This document shows, one piece after another, positions 34,101 to 44,925 of a stretch of DNA of 64,000 bases (positions are counted from its first letter, which is position 1; each line of letters starts with the position of its first letter). The stretch covers positions 14,774,611-14,838,610 of the forward strand of contig NC_092576.1 in the NCBI RefSeq assembly GCF_037975245.1, written 5' to 3'. The notes beneath the pieces were generated by a model. That model had not been told where the DNA came from, made no database searches, and was given only the letters and a program-made list of their open reading frames with translations. Both the position numbers and the translations under genes were made by a program. The stretch comes from Apostichopus japonicus (taxonomy: Eukaryota > Echinodermata > Holothuroidea > Aspidochirotida > Stichopodidae).

Positions 34101-35134
34101 AACTTGTAGCCTGTATCATCGTCTACATTAAACGCCTACAAATCATAATATCTACATTGAACTATTTAAAGCACAGAGCCCAGATATGTCTATACAACTC
34201 GGTATAATAAATGTGGACGGGCGAGCAACAAACATTACATAAAGGGTCTCTATAAAAGCAAACATATAGTTCAATAAGAAGTCGCAAGTTGGGGGGGGGG
34301 GGGTGAGGGGGTAGAACTTCCAGTAGGTTTGTTGCGATATAAAAGTTTCCATGTCTAAGTATAATAATGCTTGTATTTTTGTAAATGTTTTGTAAGCTAT
34401 GCTGATTTGAGAATGCATTTTAGAATACAGATACGTATTCATGAGTAGAGTGCAGTTACTTCTTCAGACATATATTAAGATGTATATTATGGCAAAGCAC
34501 GCCTATTTTTAATTCAACATATGGCGTAAATTAGGCCAAATATAAGTGAAAATAAGAGAAGTATTGACAAAAGGTTGTTTCTTTTTCTTTTGAAATTTCA
34601 TTTCCCTAAAAAGTCTAGAGGCATTTACAAGAGATTAAAATCTGAAAAACAATTAACTCTCAATAAGAAAACTACATTTCAACAATATATGACTCCAAGA
34701 GGGTTGGTTGCCAACAAAATCAGTGGGTCATTGCGTAAATCGTGCACACAATTTCGGTTTCAAACGTAAAATTTATTGTGTTGTTCCTTGATGAACAGTT
34801 AAAATCAAAAGCCAAAGAAACTCCAAACATCGGAGTAATCATTTTGTATAAATTAATGACCTAAGATAGAGTCCTGTTGAGTGTTTAAATATATGTAGAA
34901 GAATCACATGAACAATTAAACAAGATGGGTTTCTCTGTTTAAATATTTAAATGAAAGAAAACTGAATTGTTAGTTCTTGGCTAACATTGTTGTAAAAAAG
35001 AGAGGTACAGGTTTACCGATTGTCAAGGTGACCTTCAGCGGTACATGTGTTTGATGTATTCAGGGTAACTAAGAGATATAACAGAATATGTACTTTGTAC
35101 AGGTGTTCGCATTATAGCCCGGCAGCCCAGTGCA
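31164..35134. other. Gene-poor AT-rich region
   Basis: I see no convincing gene here. Candidate exon-like stretches exist on both strands (for example 31330-31378 minus, ending at a GTAAGT donor, and 32618-32872 plus, open after a CAG), but none has a recognisable domain. A single GC-rich patch at about 33535-33570 contains CCCGGAAGTG. A G-run lies near 34292. Confidence 0.4.
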
Positions 35135-35440
35135 CTTTGATCAAATGAACGAGGTACCAATATCTGAGTATTGGAACATTTGTGGAAAAAACCCAGTATA
35201 TCCAAAAGTGGATGTCTGCCGTGGTCCCTCTGCTGCATGTGGCACATGGGGCCGGCTAAAGGGGGCCCAAAAATGCATCTGATCAAACGAACGAGGTACC
35301 ACTTGAAACCAATGTCAACATAATGCATGAATGCCACATAGTACTGAATGGCCCATGCCAGACACATTTTCTGCTGCAAAGGGCCCGCCAGACGCCCCAA
35401 AAGGGCTCCTGGAAATGCATTTGATCAAACGAATTTGTAC
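35135..35440. repeat. Repeat with TTGATCAAACGAACGAGGTA motif
   Basis: TTTGATCAAATGAACGAGGT, CTGATCAAACGAACGAGGTA and TTTGATCAAACGAA occur near 35137, 35280 and 35420, about 140 bp apart, separated by GGGCC-rich segments. The long minus-strand open frame here (35035-35400) follows this repeat and has no family features. Confidence 0.6.
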
Positions 35441-35489
35441 GTTGTTTTAGGGACTTAGATTATTTCTGGCTTCTGCAGAGGATCGAGTT

Positions 35490-35700
35490 ATGCACTCTGC
35501 AGCTGCGCTGCGTAACTGCTTGTGCCTGCGCAAGGTCGTCGCAGCGTAGGGTTCTCGGGCTGACGAATCGCATCGTTAGCTGCGCTGCGTTGTCCTTACG
35601 CTGTGTCACCCTTGACGCAGTACCTATAGTTAAGCTGCGTTGTGCCTGCGCTGCGTTGTCCTTGACGTAGCGCCTATAGTTAGCTGCGGTGCTAGGGAGC
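35490..35700. repeat. GC-rich minisatellite
   Basis: Imperfect ~50 bp units combine GCTGCGCTGCGTTGTCCTT with GACGCAGTACCTATAGTT. They recur three to four times and are far more GC-rich than the surroundings. Confidence 0.7.
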
Positions 35701-36077
35701 CTACATATTAGGGCTAGTTAATGTACGCCACCCTTGTATTGTGTTTAGGTTTTATTGTATTATTTTCTATATATATTATTTGTTTATTACTTTACGGAAG
35801 ATGTACGACAAGTACATTGTATATATAATTATACTTTCAAAGATCGTAATGCACTGTTAGTGTATTTTATTCAACGGTGTCCTCGAGTCTCTCTCTATAC
35901 CACCCTTCCTTACTTGCCAACTGGGTACTTCACCACACTACAGAAGCGGAAAGCGTTACAGTACACGGTCATATATACAACACGGTGTATATATGGAAAA
36001 TGGCGACATAGATAGTGTACGTCTGTGCAAGGAATATGGATGGGAGCAGGGAGAATTTGCAGAACAAAGTACATGTT

Positions 36078-36145
36078 GAGAAGGGGAGGGAGAGGGGAGG
36101 GGGAGAGAGGGGTAAGAGGGATGAGAGCGAGGGGCGAGGGCAGAG
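36078..36145. repeat. Polypurine (GA/G-rich) tract
   Basis: A run of GAGGGAGAGGGGAGGGGGAG-type sequence on the plus strand. The minus-strand open frame across it is low complexity and not a gene. Confidence 0.7.
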
Positions 36146-36497
36146 GTATGAGCAGGGTTGAAAAAAAACCCCGTTGAAGCAGCGTTGTGATAAAATACAT
36201 GGGTAATATTCTAAACAACTAAGTTACAAGAATCGTTCATTTATCATCGGCCAAGGAGTTTAGACCCACCATAAGGTGAGCAGGTTAAGGTTAGAGGGGT
36301 GCGTATGGGTTGAGGAAACTGGTTCTGGTATGAGAGGTACGGATGTATAAAGGTGTGAGTGGGACAAAAAAAAACTGTGAGGGAGCAGTTACAGGGTGAA
36401 GGGGAATGCCGTGCTAAATAGGGTTGTTGTATAACGCAAAGGGGTGTGTGGGGTTGATGTTAACAGATTAAGATGAACAAGAGCCCAAGGGCACTGT

Positions 36498-37788
36498 GGT
36501 TCCTTGCTTGGGGTATATGTAATATTATCAAGCAAGATTGGGCTGAAAAAGTCCAAGTACTTGTGGTCCTACATGTTCCCATAAAGTAACCAACACTACA
36601 GCCAACACTTTTGTGATCACAAAATGTGATTGGATTTTTTTTATCAAAAGGCACTTTTGAGATCTAAATATGGCGTCGAAAGTGTAAGAAATATAAGACA
36701 CCTACAAGCGTGTCAACAGATATGATAACAATGGTGACCTCAGATGACATGACCTTTAAGCTTCAAAATGTTCCACCACCCCATTCACAACTTGTCCCAA
36801 AATATCAACCATGTCACACCTTGGCATTGAGATTTAATTGCATTAAATGTCAAAAAATTAACTTTGAACTTGTATGTAACTTAAAACACAAAGGTCACCC
36901 TGAGGTCAACATGTTGACATTTTTGATTGGTGAGACGTGAATGTAGCATCAAACTATAAAAATTTCAAACATTTTTTCTTTGCCCATTTTCTCCCCCCAT
37001 AATACTACTTTTTTAACATTAGCTGACCTTTGGTGACCTTGGATCACATGACCGTTAAGTTTGAAAATATTCCCCTATACCATTTGCAACTTGTCCAAAA
37101 AAAATCAACCTTGTCACACCTTGGCACTGGGAGTTATTGCATTAAATGTGTGAAAATTAACTTTGACCTCAAATAACTTTGCACACGAAGGTCAAATGGG
37201 GGTCAACCCATTGACATTTATGATCAGAAGGTACCTTTAACATCTGAAAATAGCATCGAAACTTTAAAAATCCCCAAAACACGAAAAGGTCACCAGAGGT
37301 CAAATTGAGGTCAAGGGTCACCCAGATGCGGGTCGGCAATTGGATTACATTGAAGCAACTCCCAACCCTAACGGACAATTTGTTCTCAAGTTGTCCCAAA
37401 AATACTAGTTTTTTATCATTAATTGACCTTTGGTGACCTTGGATCACATGACCGTTAAGTTTGAAAATGTTCCCCTAACCAGTTCACAACTTGTCCCAAA
37501 ATATCAACCTTGTCGCACATTGGCACTGGGAGTTATTGCAGTTTTAATATTTTCGGTTTTTGGACCATAACTGACCTTTGGTGACCTTTGTGAGCACCAA
37601 AAACAATAGGGCACACCTTCTCCATATGGCGGATCTATAGTCCAATTTTGGCCTCAATCCATCATTCCCTTATTGAGATAGAGCGTACCCAAGCAAGTGT
37701 CACAGACGCACACACACACACACACACATACACACACACACACACGCCAACCTGACTGCATAGGTTCCTTTTGCTAAAGCAAGGAACC
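36498..37788. mobile_element. ~1.3 kb element with GGTTCCTTGCTT termini and TGACC-rich body
   Basis: GGTTCCTTGCTT at 36498-36509 is matched by AAGCAAGGAACC at 37777-37788. The body holds diverged tandem units of TTGACCTTTGGTGACCTTGG and CACATGACCGTTAAGTTTGA (near 36725, 37025 and 37430). A (CA)n run (37707-37745) precedes the right end. Related sequences occur at 38480-38705 and 58440-59029. No ORF belongs to it, so it is a non-autonomous family. Confidence 0.6.
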
Positions 37789-38479
37789 AAAAAGGGCTTC
37801 ATAACAAAGGTAATCTATTTTTAAGATGTCTTTTTATGTTGCTATGATTTGTTTGGTGAATTTGAGATGAAATAGGGCCCTAATTTTTAATATGCATTGA
37901 CAACTATTATTTCTTTCTTCAAATAGAAAAAAAAAAAACATTTGTTTTTGCCAAACCATCTAAAGATAATAAGTTAAACAAGTAAGCAATTTTTATTTCG
38001 TTCATGGATTTGTAATATTCTATCTTTGTTTTTGCCAGTTTTGAAGAAGTTTTAAAACCGGGCAGTCAAGTGTATTTGATCTTTGCTGGTTTATTTTTAG
38101 TCTCTTATTTTCTTTCTTGGTTTAATTTATTAATTTATTTCGTTTAACCTAATACATAAGGTGTCTCCACCTCTCACTATCTCTCATTTTATCTGATTTA
38201 TCTTTTCAAACATTGATGATCAATTATTTGTCTAAATTAAAAACAAATGTTATTTCCTTTGTCTACAAACAATTCTATATAACGAATTAAATAAATGCCT
38301 TATAACATTCAATAAATCATTTTGTCAATAATATCTTTTATCCACAACAGTAATTGAATTTCAATCTCTTGTATTTATTCATAATTTTTATCTCAATAAC
38401 TTTACTTTAATTAATGTATTTTATTCTTGAATTTCTAAAACAAAAGCCAGTGGGCTTATTGTAAAAATTAGTATTTAGA

Positions 38480-38705
38480 GATTTTCATGTTTGACCCAGT
38501 GACCTCATTATTATTCATGAGATGAGCACCAAAATCACTAGGGTTCTTCTACTCTGTATGGCACATATATGTACCAAGCATGACTTCAATCCAACATGCC
38601 ATTGTTGAGTTATTGTGTTTACGAGCCAAGGGCGTCACATACATACACACACACACACACGCAATCACCATCGCATAGATTTATTGAGCCTTCGGGCAAG
38701 GAATT
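38480..38705 (+). repeat. Fragment of a TGACC-rich repeat with (CA)n
   Basis: TTGACCCAGTGACCTCATTA, a CAAGGGCGTCACATACATAC (CA)n run and AGCCTTCGGGCAAGGAA follow the same layout as the right ends of 36498-37788 and 58440-59029, in diverged form. Confidence 0.5.
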
Positions 38706-38895
38706 TAAAAAGCAGTATACTGATTTTCATATCGTAATTAGTAGCATTGTATTTTGTTAAGTTTAATTCATTTAACTAAATATTTTAAAAACTCACTCAC
38801 CAGTTATTACTGTATTCATCATTACTATCTATAGTTGTATTACACAATGTTATATTTAATAGACATATATCTACATATTTATTAATTATACTTAC

Positions 38896-39104
38896 TACAG
38901 TTTCTTGAATCTTTGAGAGTGTTGTACATAGTTTAATATTCCATTAACTTCATGTTCATTCATTTCACTTCCATTATCTGTCTGTATGAACAACTCCTCA
39001 ATTGATGTTAGGATTGGTAGAGAGAGACCAGAGGAGAGGATAATGTTCCCATCTTCATCAATCTCACTAAAGGACAAGACTAGATTCACACAGTGTATGG
39101 GAAT
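38896..39104 (-). CDS. Receptor gene, LRR-type exon 2 (last exon seen)
   Basis: The acceptor TTCTTCAG|ATTCCC is at 39105/39104 and the donor TA|GTAAGT at 38896/38895. The product starts IPIHCVNLVLSFSEIDEDGN and ends with a SQRFKKL stretch. It enters in phase 0 and leaves in phase 2, exactly like exon 44720-44925, with which it shares IPI....L..SFS..D.....L.SGL.L..L.S.........E.....V.G..NY....RFK.L. The two are copies of one module. The shape (short hydrophobic strand, acidic loop, helix) fits an irregular leucine-rich repeat. Its exit phase means another exon should follow to the left. Confidence 0.7.
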
Positions 39105-39726
39105 CTGAAGAAAGGAAAATAATTAATATAATTAATATCATCATGTTTGTTTACAGGATTGATATATGTTTCTAGATTATTAGAGAAACAGAAGCTAAAT
39201 AGGCTTTAGGAAGGATTTATATTAAGAAAACAAATATTATGGATTGAAATTAGATATTAAAAATGGAAGGATAGTTACATGAATTACCATAGTCAACATC
39301 TATGGAGGTGCATGAATAGTGAAGTTGTTAGTTATTTTTCTGATTAATGCTGATATTATCAAATTTAATAAATAAGTTTTGTCATTAACTTTAATGGGCC
39401 TATATCCCAACGTTTCAAGTTTTGAATCTCAAATTACGTGTCTGGTATTATTTTGTGTTACATTGCTGTTGTGTCTGCTACGCTTTTAAATAATCATTGA
39501 CACAAACTAGTGTTTAGTTGCAAAGTAAATGTCTCAGTTAACAAGTTACTGAAATATTGTAACAACTCTTTGTTGTTTATTTTTCTAGACTCAATAGGCT
39601 CAGTAGTTTATTAGTGTATTAATATTAATTGTTTGTATGTATGGTCATATTGTAAGTTTGAATTCATAAAATAAATAAACTTGTATTGATGTATTTATTC
39701 AATATATGCCTTTATGTTTTACTTAC

Positions 39727-39846
39727 GTCATGATTGGATGCATCCACCAGGATCTCTATGACTGACCTCTGTACAGACTCACTGATGTCTCTCTTGATGG
39801 ACAAATCACCTGAACACATCTCTGCAATAGTCCGGATGTCATCAGG
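39727..39846 (-). CDS. Receptor gene, helical linker exon
   Basis: The acceptor CAATAG|CCTGAT is at 39847/39846 and the donor GAC|GTAAGT at 39727/39726. It encodes 40 codons in phase 0/0, starting PDDIRTIAEMCSGDLSIKRD. Its C-terminal half (QRSVIEILVDASNHD) aligns with the end of the NACHT exon (QRSTIQILDIASKNQ), and both are followed by an LRR exon beginning IPI. It is therefore a duplicated copy of the segment that joins the NACHT region to the first LRR exon. Confidence 0.7.
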
Positions 39847-40874
39847 CTATTGAAAGAATAAACAGTAATTATTAAGTGGAATAATATTAATGCAAACTTG
39901 AGACGTTAAGGAGACAATGATATTTTGTGTTAATAGAGAAGATTAATAGATTAATTAATTCAGCAGACATTTAAACAAACCTCAACATTTCGCTGCTTAA
40001 AGTTGATTGCTTGCAAATATTATGAACCTTTTCTGTAATATAAACACACCAATCTGATACCATGTTTAAAATGGAAAAAATGCAGCGACGTTGCCCGAGG
40101 GGAGGGGGGAGGGGAAATGGGAGCGCTCTCTCCCCCCTTTTAGTACCCCGTAAATAAAATGTATATAAAAGCAGGAAATATCATTAAATCCCTCTTTGCT
40201 GCTAGAAGGAAGCTAAGCGACCCTTCTCAATCTACGTAGTGCAATACTCTTATTATTGTTTATTCCTGTAATGAGAGAGGCATTTTGGGCAAACATTTTT
40301 CTTTGTACATCATGGCGCTCCGTTAAGTGAAAGAATGCTCCCTTTGTTAGAAATGCCGGTTTTAAAATTCTGCGTCCCTCCCCCTCCCCTTCTTTCAAAG
40401 GTCTAGCTATGTCCCAGGTATAATGTCAGCTACTGGAGCATTCAGATTGAATCAAACGTAAATTTAAAAACGAATTTAAGCTAGAAATTACAGAAAACAG
40501 TTTGAAGCACATGTGCCATAAGGTCATTGCATATTTCAATAATTATGTGATATATGTATAAAAGTAAAAATGGTTTATCTGGTAAGAAATAAATCACCTT
40601 CACACAACCATATCTACTATAGAGTATCGAGCAAGATCTCGGGAATGAGAAATATGGAATAGTTTTGTCCTTCCTGTGAGAATCACATTTTCTGCCTGCG
40701 GAATATTCCATACCGGGAGACAATATACATCGAGAACCCCTATAGGATGATGGCTTTACTTAGATAATTGGCCGCACCTTCTCCCCACCCACCCTAATTC
40801 CACTTTACAGTACATATTACTATTAAATGCACAGAATACAAATATTAAATATAAAAGTAACAAATATTACCAAC

Positions 40875-40930
40875 CTTGCTCCATTTACCAGATTTGAAAT
40901 CAAGATAACAGGCTTCACCTGATGATATAA
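40875..40930 (-). CDS. Receptor gene, 56 bp exon
   Basis: The acceptor TTGTACAG|TTATAT is at 40931/40930 and the donor AAG|GTTGGT at 40875/40874. Two bases complete a Val codon from the previous exon, and 18 codons follow (ISSGEACYLDFKSGKWSK). Only this frame is open and it joins both neighbours. The donor is a weak GTTGGT, so this small exon rests mainly on phase consistency. Confidence 0.55.
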
Positions 40931-41018
40931 CTGTACAAGAATATATGAATACAACTAAATTAATAAAAAAGATAATTATACATAGAACATATGTGATGTG
41001 TAATTTAAAAATTGCTTA

Positions 41019-41241
41019 TTATACAACACTTAATTTTATTCCGGCCATTTGATTGGTCAATTGCTCGTCGATTGCATGCAAAATCGGCTCTATTGCACGC
41101 TATGAAATAGAACCATGCGTTATACTCTTTTGATAGCACTTTTTTCAATGGTAAGAGCAGAGAAACCTGTCTGTTCAAAACAATCTGTTGCATCAGTGCA
41201 TTTTACATCCAATTATATCCAAATTTGAAGGTGTTGTATAA
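41019..41241. mobile_element. ~220 bp MITE with TTATACAACAC termini
   Basis: TTATACAACACTT at 41019-41031 is mirrored by AGGTGTTGTATAA ending at 41241. The interior is unique and partly GC-balanced (GGCCATTTGATTGGTC). It lies in an intron of the receptor gene. No clear target duplication was resolved. Confidence 0.6.
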
Positions 41242-41333
41242 AACAAATAATGAATGGTTTCCATTCGTGCAATAGTGCAAATATTTCAAATATGTGCACT
41301 ATTGCACTCATAACCATTCATTATTTGTATAGT
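41242..41333. repeat. Near-perfect 40 bp hairpin
   Basis: ACAAATAATGAATGGTT, followed by CGTGCAATAGTGCA, is mirrored by TGCACTATTGCACTCATAACC and ATTCATTATTTGT around a TTTCAAAT loop. It abuts the MITE at 41019-41241 and may be part of the same compound insertion. Confidence 0.75.
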
Positions 41334-42233
41334 ATTCCATATTTCATTTCCATAAGCTGCATTTGCTAACAGTTATATACAATGGAAATGTACGGTACTA
41401 TCTCGTCAACAAAATTAAACCAATGATGTGTGTGATAAATAACTCACACTGAATTACATCAACTGATGACAAAGAACGTGGGCAGGGGGGGGGAGGGTGG
41501 TGAATCCTTTCAATAAAGTGTTCTCAGTGTTCCCTAGGCTAATACCTCTAGCGCACAGTCCTTATTTTTATTCAAATAATTATTTTTTTTTTAGTATCTA
41601 AGGAGAGTAATTTACTATTATTAGTGTTTATGAGTTAACACAAACACAAACATTTAGTTAACTGACCGTCGATGGATTTACTTCTTTGAATTCAGTTTCA
41701 GGTTTGTGTTTCAAAGGCGAGAGAATGTTTAAGAAAACTGACCCTTCCACTTTCATGGAGATCTTAGGGCTGTTGCCTTCTATTGCCGATTACCGGTAGA
41801 AACAAAAAGCAAATGTATTTTTCTTCTAGTAGACATTAAGAACAAAAACACAGGGTGAGTCGATTAACAATTGTCTGTCAAAGTCGGTATTATCTCTGTA
41901 ACATAAGCCCCATATTACGGGTTTTAATAGGACTGCTCTCAATAGACTGTACAATAACTGATGTTTGTTGTCATTGGGACCTTGATTTTAGCCAATCGAG
42001 TCTTTAAGGACTGGTATGTTTTGACAAACTTGTGACTAAAGTTGTAATATTCTAGGTCTGTTTATAACAGCTTAGATCACGAATCGTAAGATACCTCTGC
42101 ATAAAGGTAGCAAAATAAAATTATAATTTTGCCCTTCTTACCCAACCTTTGCAACTTCATGCGCAATAAAGTGAAAAGCTTTGTTCCAAAATGAATGATC
42201 TAAATGATTAATAAGGCTAATATAATACCTGAC

Positions 42234-42310
42234 CTTTAACATTCCTTGAACTTGCTTCTTCTGGAATGATATCTGGCTTGATCGAAGACGGCAGTTTACA
42301 GTTACCAAGC
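42234..42310 (-). CDS. Receptor gene, LRR exon (LxLxxCxLP strand)
   Basis: The acceptor CCTTTGAAG|GCTTGG is at 42311/42310 and the donor AAAG|GTCAGG at 42234/42233. One base completes a Trp codon from exon 44720-44925, giving FKALWLGNCKLPSSI across the junction. That is a recognisable LRR strand of the LxxLxLxxCxLP type found in animal NLRs. It leaves in phase 1 into the exon at 40875-40930. An open frame of 114 codons that runs through this segment in another frame (42138-42482) is a shadow. Confidence 0.6.
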
Positions 42311-42708
42311 CTTCAAAGGGATATACAAGAATTAAGTTACAGTAATAAATTGGCCATTCTGTGGAAAATGAAACTGGCATGAAAAAACTAAAGTGTTCTT
42401 CAGGAGCAAATGTTTTATAATTTGTTTTATAGGGATACCTCAAGTTTTCTGTTTCATATTTTTTCATTGAAATGACGACCATAACATACTAATTTGCATA
42501 AATTTGCATTATTGTAAGTTTTAGCCAAAATTTGTAGTTTTAACTGTAAATTTGTTTTTTTCTACATGAGTATCTAGAAATAATATTTCAGTTATCAACT
42601 ATCACATGGAGGCAGCTATACATGAGTTAATTTATTTCATTCCTAAAGCAGAGATTCCTGATCTTCAATTCTTCGTTAATAGTGGGTGCTAATTAGCATA
42701 ATTTTGAT

Positions 42709-43748
42709 GTCACACACGTGACAAAAATAACGCAAACGTTTTCATAAAAAGTAACTGATGTGCCTTATGATGTCCACACTTGATATGCAACCGTTCTAGG
42801 TAAAGAGTGTTAGTTCTGCAAAATATCCAGTCAAATAATTATTCCTACGATTAATTATAGCCTGTAATTAGTCATCACACACGTGACCGATCGTCACGTG
42901 TGTGACATTTATGGTCACGTGTGTGACAATGAAGCCTCAAGTTGAGCATTCAACAAAACTAAATGGACTAAATATGGACTAAATATAGCAGACTTGTTTG
43001 TTATGTGTGTGTGTGTGGCCTGACAACAGTGTAATATGCAAATGAAAAAGCTCCATCCAATGAAATTGCAGCAGCACTGTGGACTTGGACTGTTGTTATG
43101 TCATGTGTGTATGGCATGACTAGTGTTATATGTAAATGAGGGAAGCTTCATCCAATGAAATTGCAGCATCCATGAACATGCAGAATGTCACACACGTGAC
43201 CCAACAATGTCACACACGTGACCAAAAAAATCATGGCAGTAAAACTGATTTAAGGTAATTCCTATGGAATATCAACATCAGTGCTGTTCTGTGGTCATTA
43301 CTAGAGTCAACATTTGCACTGCAAAATTGCATACTATGGAATGAAAATTCAGAATGTCACACACGTGACCGGCTTTTTTTAGCTTATGTAGTAGTATTAG
43401 TATGCTAATTTTAGAAGTGAAATATTTAGGTGAATTGTCTTATTAGAATGGAAACACATTAAGGTAGTAATATGAGAATTTAGGTTTATCCAGCCCTGTT
43501 ACAAACTGAGGAATTTGCCAATTTTTTTTGTGCAAAAGAGCCAGTTTCATTTCACGTCACACACGTGACCGACCTTTATATTTCCTCTGCCAGCACATGA
43601 ATGTTCTGATTTTGGCTAAGGTATATGGTTTTGTAAAAGAGTCCCCTAGTGCATACTTAAGTACTTCAATCAACCCAACTTTCTTTACCTAAAAGTAGTT
43701 ACTTAGTGGTAAAGTGCAGATCTCCCAATTTTTCGTCACACACGTGAC
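42709..43748. repeat. Cluster of nine GTCACACACGTGAC motifs
   Basis: The 14 bp word GTCACACACGTGAC, or its complement GTCACGTGTGTGAC, starts at 42709, 42874 (first base changed), 42893, 42914, 43187, 43209, 43356, 43556 and 43735. It is an interrupted palindrome (GTCAC...GTGAC) containing the E-box CACGTG. Copies are otherwise identical although the intervening DNA differs. The exception is a local duplication around 43035-43090/43130-43175 sharing CATCCAATGAAATTGCAGCA. The cluster lies in the intron between receptor exons 44720-44925 and 42234-42310. Confidence 0.9.
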
Positions 43749-44719
43749 CGAGAATGGCCCAAATACATTTAACATGTTATGAAATCAAAGAATATCTTGT
43801 GCCATCACGGCAACGGTGAGCTGGATATGAATGGATTGATTTTCTTCCTTTCTGTTGTGAAGCGAGGTGTTTAGAAGGTGTGGATGCATCGGCCCACTTT
43901 TGGTGACGATTAATAAAAACAAACATGTGATAGTACTCAAAAAGTTAAAATATCTTGCATAAACTTACAAAATATTATAATACCAACATTCCAACTTTAT
44001 GCATCATTCCAAGAATATTAAAATAATCCCACAGTGCTGTGAAGTACAGATTCATAGGCGACCCTGACTATTTTACTTTTACAAAACACAGGTATCTAGA
44101 CCAAGTACCGAATAACTATCACTGAAACCATTGACGCTCATCTAAAATGAATTTAACTAAAACAACGCATCCCTTTACCCTCTCATCCATCAACAAGAAA
44201 GTCGTCCAAAAATAATGTCCTATTTTGTGTTTTTGATATTTAACACATTTTAGCATAACTATATGATACAGCACATAATGTTTTGTTTGTTTGAATTTGC
44301 TCATTTTATCTTTGTTTGTTTGTGGTTTCCCTTTGACTTTGGTTTTAACTTCTAAGGTCAAGCCTTATTAAACTTAATAAAATGAAAATTCTCCATCCCA
44401 GACAGATACACCATACCCTCACACATGAAAAAAACAACTTACAACTTGATGTTAACTGCAAAGTAACTATTGTAAAGTGCTGAGTAGCAAATTCAAATTT
44501 TAAGGTATTTCCCAATTTAAAATTCCTTTAAAGTAGCGTAACACTACAAACTGCACCTTGTTTTAAATATGATTTCGATAAACTCAACTGGTGTAGAATA
44601 TGAATGCACGAGACCCTGCAACAAGTCTTATAAAAAATATGTACTTCTAGCGTTAACCCTCTGACTCCCCCCCCCCTCCCCAACCCCACGAAAGGCATGT
44701 AAGGTGATTTACCACTTAC

Positions 44720-44925
44720 CATAGTGCCTTGAATTTTAGTGACTTTATGCCATAGTTTATTAATCCGATCACGTCTTCCTCGCTAAGTTCTTCAGTTCCT
44801 CCTACATTGACGTGTATCTTCTGTACTGATGATAGGCTTGATAAACAAAGACCGGACTCAAGTCTGATATCTTCACCGTCAAATCCACTGAAGGACCATT
44901 GTAGGTAAAGATGAAGTATAGGAAT
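44720..44925 (-). CDS. Receptor gene, LRR-type exon 1 (first exon after the NACHT exon)
   Basis: The acceptor CTATTCTTCAG|ATTCCT is at 44926/44925 and the donor ATG|GTAAGT at 44720/44719. The 68 codons plus two bases start IPILHLYLQWSFSGFDGEDI and end LKFKALW. It enters in phase 0, which matches the end of the NACHT exon 14.8 kb upstream. The joined sequence (...LDIASKNQ then IPILHLY...) repeats the pattern seen at exons 39727-39846 and 38896-39104. The longest open frame in this stretch is in another frame and is spurious. Confidence 0.7.

Noticed and set aside
34152-34442. 96-codon minus-strand ORF
   Set aside because: Crosses a G-run (PPPP in translation), has no domain or splice context and the composition of the surrounding DNA.
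35035-35400. 121-codon minus-strand ORF
   Set aside because: Follows a repeated GATCAAACGAACGAGGTACC sequence; its codons follow the repeat, and no family resemblance is seen.
35910-36218. 102-codon minus-strand ORF rich in Pro/Leu/Ser
   Set aside because: Translation of a polypurine tract; low complexity.
42138-42482. 114-codon minus-strand ORF
   Set aside because: It covers the real 77 bp receptor exon (42234-42310) but in another frame; the receptor frame fits splice sites and phases.
42709-43748. CRISPR-like array
   Set aside because: Eukaryotic context, 14 bp palindromes in both orientations and irregular spacers of 5-260 bp.
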